The translations under genes and the position numbers were made by a program. The notes below the pieces were generated by a model. The model was given only the letters and a program-made list of their open reading frames with translations. It was not told the DNA's origin and did not search any database. Positions 55,801 through 64,000 of a stretch of 64,000 bases of DNA are shown here, one piece after another. This stretch comes from Macrostomum hystrix. Taxonomy: Eukaryota; Platyhelminthes; Macrostomidae. The DNA lies in assembly GCA_950097015.1 (NCBI GenBank), contig CATNEN010000029.1, positions 2,176,001 through 2,240,000 on the forward strand, written 5' to 3'. How positions within the stretch are numbered: the stretch's first letter is position 1; every line of letters starts with the position of its first letter.

Positions 55801-58217
55801 CCTTTTAGTGCACAGGCGGAGTTTTGGGCGTACGCGGCGCTGGTCGGAGGGACTAAAACAGAGATTTCATCAGATTCAGTGAATATACGAGCAGCAAGAT
55901 GCTAACTTAACGACATTAGAAAAGTTCAACTTAAAGTGCATAAAATTACTTAGCAAATCATAAGAGTTTTTCGCACCTGCCTCTATTAGGACAGATGTGC
56001 AGCCGACAGCACAGTCGAAACTACTGCACGGTGCATCTGATTGGCTGCGTACAGCTGTTCAGTCCATGGACTTAGGGGTTGCCACACCCACCATCAATTG
56101 CCCTAGCTGATGCTGGCACCCATCTGAAGCATTGCAGAGTTGAGAGTCTAGAGTCTAAGAGTTCCAGTGGAGTTAGGAATCGAACCCCCGACCTTGAAGT
56201 CGCCAGTCTGAAGCTCTAAACACTAGTGCGTCCTTCTACCTTTAGTCTGTACTTAAGCTAAATGTTTTGGTTTCATTATGCAGGAATCGACTTAAAACTG
56301 TGGACTCCACATATTCAGTGCTTTTTACGTACAGCCAAAATTCTGAATCTCACAGACGTGTCCTGGCTGATCATCGCTCTGTCCATGCTAGGCAAGCTCT
56401 TCAACACTGCAGCCTTCGGCGTGATCTACCTGTGGACGGCTGAGCTCTATCCGACTAGCATTCGCAACATCGGCGTCTCAGCCAGCTCCATGTGGGCCAG
56501 AATTGGTACACTGTTCGCACCGGCTCTGGCAGATATTGTAAGTAGCGAACTTCAGAATGTGAAGCTAATTTGTTTTTCTACAGATATTGTTCACGGAAAC
56601 ATTCAGAAAGCTTTGGTTTCCAAAACTGTCGCTGCTCACAGTGTCAGTCCAGATTGAAGCCAGCAACAAGAAAGATGCCATTCTTCCGCACTCTCAATTT
56701 TCGAACACATTTTTAGCAAAACTTTGTCCCAGGCCAGGCAGGCACGGTGCTGGCGTATACCATTTTCGTCGCCATTTCCACAGCGGCCGTCTTGCTGGCG
56801 CTGTTCGTGCCAGAGACTGGGAGTAGAAAGCTGCCAGACTCACTGGAGCAAATGATCTCCATCAGGTGCCTTTCACTTTGAAGCTAGGAGACGTCTGCAA
56901 AATGCTAGAGTTAATTAGAGCGTGAACAGGTCCGCTAGCGTAATCCACAGATACTAGAATACTATAACAGTGTGTTATAATATCTATGGCCTAATCCGAA
57001 CCAAATTCATAATTTATTACATTCATGACTTTTGTTTCCTAAGTTATTCATGTTCTAAAAACTATTTTCAAAAAATAGGCATACTGTTCATGCTCTAAAA
57101 GTTTTGAAAACCTAGCGGGTGCTTTAAAACAGATATTAGAAATTACCTCCTAGAATAATTTGCTAGCATATCTCGTCCCTTTCGTAGAGATTCTCTCACT
57201 CTGGTATCAGAGATGCTCTCACTCTGGTATCAGAGATGCTCTCACTCTGGTATCAGAGATGCTCTCACTCTGGTATCAGAGATGCTCTCACTCTGGTATC
57301 ATAGATGCTCTCACTCTGGTATCAGAGATGCTCTCACTCTGGTATCAGAGATGCTCTCACTCTGGTATCAGAGATGCTCTCACTCTGGTATCAGAGATGC
57401 TCTCACTCTGGTATCATAGATGCTCTCACTCTGGTATCAGAGATGCTCTCACTCTGGTATCAGAGATGCTCTCACTCTGGTATCAGAGATGCTCTCACTC
57501 TGGTATCATAGATGCTCTCACTCTGGTATCATAGATGCTCTCACTCTGGTATCAGAGATGCTCTCACTCTGGTATCAGAGATGCTCTCACTCTGGTATCA
57601 GAGATGCTCTCACTCTGGTATCAGAGATGCTCTCACTCTGGTATCAGAGATGCTCTCACTCTGGTATCATAGATGCTCTCACTCTGGTATCAGAGATGCT
57701 CTCACTCTGGTATCAGAGATGCTCTCACTCTGGTATCAGAGATGCTCTCACTCTGGTATCATAGATGCTCTCACTCTGGTATCATAGATGCTCTCACTCT
57801 GGTATCAGAGATGCTCTCACTCTGGTATCAGAGATGCTCTCACTCTGGTATCAGAGATGCTCTCACTCTGGTATCAGAGATGCTCTCACTCTGGTATCAG
57901 AGATGCTCTCACTCTGGTATCAGAGATGCTCTCAGAGACAATTTCAAATTTGTAGTTTACGCGCTAGTACAAGTTATTAGAGAAGTTTCTACAAAAATGT
58001 ACAGTTTTGAAGCACCCGCTTTCGTCAGGAAAAATTTAGATAAAAAACGAGTTCTGGGAAGCTATGGGAATTTTTTAAGTACTTGATTTCCTGCTATATA
58101 AAATATTTCTTGCAATCTTTCAGGTTCAACTCTTCAGTCGGCAACGAACTTGGAAAAGAGGAGGAAAGCGGCGAGGAGAAGGATCAGGAGTCAGTGGACT
58201 TCAACACAAAACTTTGA
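49805..58217 (+). CDS. SLC22-type organic ion transporter (MFS)
   Basis: Nine exons join in phase: 49805-49953, 51825-52020, 53400-53503, 54615-54875, 54969-55379, 55501-55724, 56284-56537, 56738-56865, 58124-58217. They total 1,821 nt (606 aa), close to the usual 550-600. SLC22 members are plasma-membrane carriers of organic cations, anions or carnitine. Seen: N-terminal FDDLLKKIGGFG; TM1; a large extracellular loop with sequons NFS, NES and NET and several Cys; CTEWTYDQS and FNLVCDK; the MFS loop GLLSDLLGRRRC; DWRHLQIA; PESPRWLLHKGRIDEA, the SLC22 signature after TM6; NWFAISLVYYGL; VEFPAYIVG; and YLWTAELYPTSIRNIGVSASS with ARIGTLFAP. TM12 is followed by VPETGSRKLPDSLEQM and an acidic tail. 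The start is the first ATG matching the family N-terminus. The exon-8 acceptor has near alternatives; 56736-56737 keeps frame. Substrate not deducible. Confidence 0.92.
50140..51712. repeat. ~15-16-bp minisatellite in SLC22-like gene intron 1 (~1.6 kb)
   Basis: About 100 copies of a short unit around CACAACCCCCAAGTTT, with CCAAGTTCCA, CACAATCCC and CCACAAG variants and slipped 15-, 16- and 17-bp lengths. It takes up most of intron 49954-51824. Confidence 0.93.
52339..52693 (+). mobile_element. SINE family A, near full-length copy in SLC22-like intron 2
   Basis: Box A region GTGGCAGAGCGGTTATCTCG, box B region TAAGTTCGATTCCGCGGCGA, then the complete family A body ending GTGTCACCAAATGATGTGCC and GCAGCCCTCCTGCAATTATT. 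At about 355 bp it is one of the two most complete copies and the best reference for the family. The box A/box B spacing and sequence resemble a tRNA of the Ser/Leu type (a long extra arm is not evident). Confidence 0.88.
53215..53345. repeat. 28-bp minisatellite in SLC22-like intron 2
   Basis: Nearly five copies of a 28-bp unit containing AAAGACCACGTTATTTTCCC, ending about 50 bp before the acceptor of exon 3. Confidence 0.9.
53655..53977 (+). mobile_element. SINE family A copy in SLC22-like intron 3
   Basis: Complete tRNA-like head (GGTGGCAGAGCGGTTAACTC, GAGCTCGATTCCGCGGCG) with a deletion of about 35 bp directly after it, then the rest of the body through GTGTCACCAAATGACGTGCC and CACAGCCCTCCTGCAGTTAT. 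Confidence 0.88.
54007..54300. repeat. 41-bp minisatellite in SLC22-like intron 3
   Basis: Seven nearly identical 41-bp units containing AACTGGCGAGATTTGAGAAG and CAACTGATTGAGATGGATGG. It begins about 30 bp after the SINE tail. Confidence 0.94.
55985..56240 (-). mobile_element. SINE family B copy (minus) in SLC22-like intron 6
   Basis: Reverse complement of family B. Plus-strand landmarks are TGTGCAGCCGACAGCACAGT, TTCAGTCCATGGACTTAGGG, GCTGATGCTGGCACCCATCT and GGAATCGAACCCCCGACCTT, with the box A-derived CTCTAAACACTAGTGCG at the right end. A deletion lies around AGAGTTGAGAGTC. It ends about 45 bp before the exon-7 acceptor. Confidence 0.84.
57183..57935. repeat. 23-bp minisatellite in the last SLC22-like intron
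   Basis: About 32 nearly perfect 23-bp units containing CTCTCACTCTGGTATCAGAG, with an ATCATAGATG variant (AGAGATG to ATAGATG) scattered through the array. Overlapping open frames in all three forward frames come from the stop-free 23-bp unit. Confidence 0.95.
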
Positions 58218-59150
58218 CCTGGACCTCAACTCAAAACAGTCTCATCTTAAGTCTAAGGCTAACTGCTGATGTACATCATATCAGAAACTGTAATTTAAGT
58301 GTACTTTTTGTCGAATGTAGCTTTATTGTAGCAGAATGATATCATAACTTTCCTAGAAACGAAAATACCTTGAAACCAAATTTTGTGCTTGAAATACCCA
58401 TATTTCATCTCTGATGTTTGACTATACCTTTTAGTTACGTTTTACGAATTGCAGAATGTTTTTATATAATTACTAATTTACATCCGATCAAAGTAATATT
58501 TGTGTCCTACAAATAAACGGATCATGTAAAATGTCAACATGTTGAATTTCATTTTTAACAGGTTTTAACACGAGCTTGCACTGCCTAAGCCTACACACAC
58601 ATTGCACTTTCACGTAAAGCTTACTCTACAAAAAACCAATATGTTTTATTCGATTCGAACACAAAGAATACAAAACTCGTAGCAAAAAGAACCTAAAACT
58701 AACTCAGAGCACTGTTCACAAACAGTCGAAATTGCTGTGTTTCAATTTTTATATAATTCAAGTCTTTTTATTTGTGTTTTCGATTTTTGTTTTACTTCTA
58801 CTTATTTTATTTTTCAATACGAACACGAAGCTTGTAGTGCGGTGATACGCCAAATCTTCATGTTGGACCACTGACTTTAGAATGTAGAGACCTAAGTCAT
58901 TTTCTCTTAACATGCTACTATATGAAAAGTTATTTTGTAACATAATTTAGAGAGAAGCAATTACAAGGACTTTGATTTAAAAAGAGGACGTTAGACACTA
59001 GTTTTCGTTAGTATCTCTCGCGGAATGATAATATAAATAGGCTAACGGTTAGACTTATGCTTAAGTGTACAGCTTAAATTAGAGGTTTCCTTACAAGCTT
59101 TGCTAAAAAATATAAATTGCACCCTTTGTGGCCACCTCATCGGACGTCGT
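58218..59150. other. 3' flank of the SLC22-like gene
   Basis: AT-rich; expected to hold the 3' UTR. No other gene recognised. Confidence 0.55.
58512..58517 (+). terminator. Candidate polyadenylation signal of the SLC22-like gene
   Basis: AATAAA about 295 nt after the stop codon, a typical position for a 3' UTR end. Confidence 0.5.
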
Positions 59151-59154
59151 CTGA

Positions 59155-59870
59155 TTGGGATTGGGTGCAAGATTGGGAGGGGGTGCAATATAGGGAGGGG
59201 TGCAAGATAGGTAGGGGGTGCAAGATAGGCAAGGGTGCAAGATAGGGACGGGGTGCAAGATAGGCAGGGGGTGCAAGATAGGCAGGGGTGCAAGATAGGG
59301 ACGGGGTGCAAGATAGGCAGGGAGTGCAAGATAGGCAGGGGTGCAAGATAGGGACGGGGTGCAAGATAGGCAGGGGGTGCAAGATAGGCAGGAATGCAAG
59401 ATAGGCAGGGGTGCAAGATAGGCAGGAATGCAAGATAGGGACGGGGTGCAAGATAGGCAGGGGGTGCAAGATAAGCAGGGGGTGCAAGATAGGCAGGGGG
59501 TGCAAGATAGGGACGGGGTGCAAGATAGGCAGGGGGTGCAAGATAGGCAGGGGTGCAAGATAGGGACGGGGTGCAAGATAGGCAGGGGGTGCAAGATAGG
59601 CAGGAATGCAAGATAGGCAGGGGTGCAAGATAGGCAGGGGGTCCAAGATTGGGAGGGGGTGCAATATAGGGAGTGGTGCAAGATAGGCAGGGGTGCAAGA
59701 TAGGGACGGGGTGCAAAATAGGGAGGCGGTCCAAGATAGGGACGGGGTGCAAGATAGGCAGGGGTGCAAGATAGGGACGGGGTGCAAGATAGGCAGGGGG
59801 TGCAAGATAGGCAGGGGGTCCAAGATAGGCAGGGGTGCAAGATAGGCAGGGGTCCAAGATAGGGAGGGGC
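59155..59870. repeat. ~17-20-bp G-rich minisatellite
   Basis: About 38 copies of GGGGTGCAAGATAGGCAG or its GGGACGG and GGAATG variants. The units alternate in a higher-order pattern of short and long forms. The G-run clusters on the plus strand could form G-quadruplexes. Long open frames on the minus strand (up to about 330 codons) are repeat translation. Confidence 0.92.
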
Positions 59871-61455
59871 CCTGGTTTTGAATTTGGGTCCAGGAAGTCA
59901 GGGGGGTTGGTTTCTGTTAGGGATGGGTTTGGTGGTCGGTTTGGTTTGGGATCGGGGTCCGGGTGGGTGTGGGGTGGATGACCCTGCCAATCCGGTGCGA
60001 AGGCGGTAGAAGTGAAGGGACTTTCTTTACTGCGGCCCATAGAGCTCCTGAATCCAGCTCCTTAATTGGCCCCTTCCAACGATTATACTCTCTGCACCAA
60101 TCTCATCTTTCCCGTGCCAAATTAAAAAACTCTCGTATCAATATAAACATTTACAAAAGAACAGGTGACTATTTTAATAGCTAAAGTTGCTGTAATTATA
60201 TGTATTTAATTTAAGAAAACAAACTGAGCAACAAACGTGAACAATCAATGTTACAAAGCACATATAGCAGTAGATAGAGGACATTGCACTTCTCATTTTT
60301 TCACACCAGGAACGGTCAGTTTTACATGCTATACTTCCCTAACATAGCAACGAGGTGATTTTTTAGCAGTCATACAGTAGTGTGCAGTATACACAAGTTT
60401 ACACAGTACACATCTTAAAGAAAATTTATGTAGCACGATGTAAATATACGCTCGTAGTATATTACATATATGCCAACAAATCATCAGTAACTTATATACA
60501 CGCAAAAGACGCACATTAAAAGTATGTAGCAGACCTCTCAGCTCTCTCTAGATTTGGGATTGGTGAGCTGAGTATTTGGGGGGGATGGTAGCGTAAGTTA
60601 TAAGGGTAGAAGTAGGTATTTTCACGCTGTTCGGATTATACCTAAGGTAGCGCTAATGCCCGAGCGGCAAGACACTAGCTACTAACAAAGGGGGGAATAA
60701 TATTTTACTGCTGCTGGCACGAGGGCTAAATTCACTGATTTGAGGTACACAGTCCGTGGGGCGTATTAGGATGGATTGAAGTTGCCTGGTGATGCTTTCG
60801 CAGTTACCTTCTTCTATGGGATTGGAATTAATATAGTTTCATTAGGGTGGACAATTGCTGAGTTTAGGGACTTCAGGGGATATATTTAGAGAACTTCAGG
60901 CGGGCTTCAGATAGACTTCAGGTGGGTATTTAAATGGGATTTTAAGGCGGGATAATCGGGTTATAAAGGGGTTTATAATAGGGTGGATTTGGTTTTAAAG
61001 GGCCGACGAGGGATCTTTAGGTGGGAAGACCGGGAGGGTAAGGAAATTCAACTGCTTCTTCCTAGTAGAAATAACTAAGTAACTCAGTCTATTTATATCG
61101 TAACTGAGAAACAAGGAGGAAATAGGAGCGTTCGTGTTTATTCAGGCTGATTCACTGGGAACGGGGGAGACGCAAGTTGTAGGAGTGTTTTAAAATGGCA
61201 TGATATTTATACTCGTACAAAAAAATAGGGGTGGGTGCATGACCATCTGGGGCACATAAAACGAGCCGCGAGTGTTGCGTAAAAAAGACGACTACAGATA
61301 ATAGCGTAAAATTGGCGGGAGTTTAAAAAAGATCTGCCTCAAGTATTTTGTATTAATACGTACGCACGTGATGGCGACTCAGGAAGTTCTCAATTGCAGA
61401 AGAAAGTTTGCCTAATAAATGCCACATTAAAGACGGTAGTGTTAGTGAATCGGAT
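59871..61455. other. Unannotated spacer
   Basis: No gene recognised. A G-rich patch (59,870-59,990) is followed by AT-rich sequence, then a purine-rich stretch with repeated GGG motifs at about 60,900-61,040. Confidence 0.5.
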
Positions 61456-62277
61456 TCATTTCAGCGAACAAACAGGCGAGCTCGAGCGCAATTGCGCTGG
61501 AGTCTCTTCGTGTGGCTTCAAAATCCTGGGCTGCTGCAGACGACGATTATCATTGGTGCGAGGATAGCGGCACCAGCTCCGACAGGTTCGGGCGCGATCT
61601 GCATAGTACACATGAGCTCGACAGATAACCGGACGTTGTCCTGGCCAAAAGGGTGAAATAACACTCGAACTGGCTCGATAATTTTTGCAGCCATCTACAG
61701 TGGGCTGCTGTGACTTCAGACGATCAACTTCAACAGGTGGCGCAGGGCCAGAGACGTAAAGCAAAGAATCAGCAATTCTAGCCATGCGATTCAGTGGTTG
61801 ATCCTTAAACGCTGATAACGCTTCTCTACACTCTGGCGGAACGCAACGCAAGAGCATGGCTTTGATTTCATCGTCACTCACCTTTGCATCACACTGAGCT
61901 ATCTGACTCTTCACTCGGCGAACAAAAGCGGAGGGCTTATCGGCGCCTAAGCCAGTAGAGTTCATCAGCTCGACGAGTTTCCTCAGTTGATACGGATATA
62001 GATGGTCAAGAACAGCCTTTTTTAGGGTCGAATAGCTAGATAGGGCCTGTGATACCATTGATGCAATGTCTTCTGGTAGAAGACTAACCAGGTAGAAGTA
62101 GCGCGCTTCTTCCGAAACGATGCCACTCAAAGCGAATCGCGCCTCCAACACACAAAACCATGCAACTGGATTGTTTCGCAAAAGCTTGTAGCTCAAAGAA
62201 CCACCAATTTCATCGTTAAATTTCTCAAATCTACAATTCGAAGTCGATGATGCGTCAAATCTCAGATCTTCTGCCAT
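61456..62277 (-). mobile_element. Stand-alone Ty3/gypsy-type Gag ORF
   Basis: An uninterrupted 273-codon frame from the ATG at 62277. The N-terminal half carries NPVAWFCVLEARFALSGI, a motif of Gag capsid-like regions of Ty3/gypsy elements in invertebrates. It is followed by YFYLVSLLPEDIA, the ASMVSQALSS region, FVRRVKSQIAQCD and MLLRCVPPECREAL. Near the C-terminus CRAHVYYADRARTCRSWCRY resembles the atypical Cys/His knuckle of the same elements. No protease, reverse transcriptase, integrase or LTR could be recognised downstream (to about 60,000) or upstream. It is therefore a truncated element or a Gag-derived gene. The last 30 residues look unlike Gag and may follow a frameshift. Confidence 0.78.
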
Positions 62278-64000
62278 AGTTTAAAATGGCTAATGGCTCT
62301 AAAAAATCAAGCATGAGTCGGTGTACAAGAAAAATTCTAAGTACTATTTGAAGTACTAGTACTAATCAAAGCACGAAAAAGGCAACAAAAATTTGGTAAC
62401 TGCTATAAGTTTTGAGTACTGTCTATACCTACATCTACCGCAAAGCTTATATTAGAATGAATCTAGAAAATTCTGGAAATACATTTAAGGGCGGCAATAT
62501 AAATATTTTCTTATCAAAGCTTAATTTAATCTTATTCATACGCTTTTGTATGAACGTTTGTTTGAGTATAATTCGTTTTTAAATTTCATTTGTTTAAGCA
62601 GCAAGCAATTTTTTTTAATTTTAGTAGGGCGCTAAGAATTTAGAACACAATCACCGTGTCACAATTTATTATTATATGACCGTCACCGATTTTTCGGCAC
62701 AAGTTCCAGTTCCAGTTCCAGAGAATGCATACTGGGAAATATATTTTAAAAAAACAACTTTGTGCATTTGTAAACACAAAATGCTTTAAAATATCAAAAC
62801 TGCCAAAAGAAATCTATTCAAAAAAATTTCATCTAGATTCTCTGCCTAATCACTGAGTTATAGCCTTCTACTTTATTATAGAATGCATGTCCCGTTAAAC
62901 GCTATGCATTTTAAAAGTCAATTGTGACATTTTTGCAGAAAATCGAAAAATTTATCATTTCAACAGTCAGAGCCTATCGAGTTGATTTCAAATATCAGAA
63001 CTGCAAGAAGAAATCTACTCAAAAATAAAATTTCGATTTTATATCCTGTTGGCATGGATGCATTGGGGTTTACATAGCATAGGGCCTATTATTGACATGA
63101 TAGTATAGTATAGCATAAAAAGGCCTAGTTTTTTGTATAAAAGAATGGGCCTATAAATAATGTAGCCTAGCCTATACATGGTGTGCAGTTTACTCTGGCC
63201 TGGACTGCTTTACTTTTAGTTCATTATTAAATGTCTTCTGGGCTTAGATCTTGTCTCATTCAATACAATTTTGTACAAAAATGCAAAGATGCAAAAAGTT
63301 TTCCAAGAAATGTATTGATCTTTATTGCAACAAGTCAAATGTTTTTGACAATTGATTTGTCAAAAACACCATAGTAAAAATGTTCCATAACTGTAGGCTC
63401 ATATTCAGTGTGGCAGTGTGGCTAAAGTTTTTTAGTTAAGAATGTATGTAAAAATACTTTTATTTAAAGCTTTAAAATATAAATTAAAGTATTCTTAGGC
63501 CTACTTTTAATATTGAAACATTGTTCAAAGCTTGTGCAACAGTCAATCTCCAATAAACCATGAGTCTCCATGACTGTATAATGACAGTGACAATTTCCAA
63601 AAATCACTAGATATGGGCCTAAAAGGCTTAGAAAGTGATGGAGCATAGGTTGGAGTAGGCAACCATTTCTTGAGTTGTAAAAGTGGCACAACAAAGGGCT
63701 TTGTGTACTTTCCTACCAACTGAAGAACCATTCTGTCTGGCCTGATCTCAAATTAGACTAGGCATATAGGATTGCTGCTGTTGCTATGGGGCTTTAGCAA
63801 ATGTCACTGAAGAATGTAGACAAGGTGATGTAACATTGACAACTTTTAACTTAACTATTCTTAGTACTTCCAAATAGATGATGCAGTGTAAGAAATTAGG
63901 CTTGTATTTTTGTGGGTTTAAAAGTTTATTTGTAATTCCTGCTGTTTCTTTGCCACTAAAGGCAAATCTTATTTGCTAGTGCTCACCTGGGTAGGCATTG
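62278..64000. other. AT-rich terminal region, no feature recognised
   Basis: Contains only short open frames without motifs (for example 63464-63694 on the minus strand). A short CCAGTTCCAGTTCCAG triplication lies near 62,705. No gene or repeat family assigned. Confidence 0.5.

Noticed and set aside
59042-60040. 332-codon minus-strand Pro/Cys/Leu-rich repeat frame
   Set aside because: Repeat translation of the G-rich minisatellite; neighbouring frames are open too, as expected from the stop-free unit.

Overview
This is eukaryotic, animal DNA. Five multi-domain animal genes can be read, four of them split by GT-AG introns of 0.04-4.5 kb, with the standard genetic code and no bacterial or viral gene layout. 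GC-rich exons sit in AT-rich, heavily repetitive non-coding DNA. A cilium-associated TOG-array gene, a CBL ubiquitin ligase, a neuropeptide-type GPCR and a helminth-like Ty3-type Gag would fit a free-living flatworm or another spiralian. The species assignment is inference and weak.

Layout, left to right. 1-2.2 kb: no gene, one polypyrimidine minisatellite. 2.7-7.6 kb (+): PRC1/Ase1-like microtubule cross-linker, 5 exons, 540 aa. 7.6-10.3 kb: AT-rich spacer. 10.3-28.5 kb (+): TOGARAM1/crescerin-like four-TOG protein, 11 exons, 1,635 aa; its introns hold large minisatellites, a truncated non-LTR retrotransposon, several SINEs and an unplaced ORF with a myristoylation-type start. 28.5-34.2 kb: almost entirely tandem arrays, including two oppositely oriented arrays that share a 19-nt core. 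34.2-36.8 kb (-): CBL E3 ligase, 2 exons, 667 aa. 36.8-40.6 kb: spacer with a SINE-embedded MITE and an exact 99-bp duplication. 40.65-41.56 kb (+): single-exon BTB protein, 302 aa. 42.4-44.7 kb (-): NPY/NPF-receptor-like GPCR, 2 exons, 541 aa. 44.7-49.8 kb: spacer with arrays and SINEs. 49.8-58.2 kb (+): SLC22-type transporter, 9 exons, 606 aa. 58.2-64 kb: 3' flank, a minisatellite, a stand-alone Ty3/gypsy-type Gag ORF (-) and unannotated AT-rich DNA.

In all five genes the hand-assembled exons join in phase and sum to a multiple of three, so all look intact. PRC1 and TOGARAM1 are both microtubule regulators on the same strand, but nothing else suggests the genes form a pathway. The most unusual aspect is the repeat landscape: at least 22 minisatellite arrays, nearly all with unrelated 16-41 bp units, cover roughly 13 kb (about a fifth) of the window. 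At least two tRNA-headed SINE families and two MITEs are also present, mostly inside introns. I found no CRISPR array, rRNA gene or convincing functional tRNA gene.
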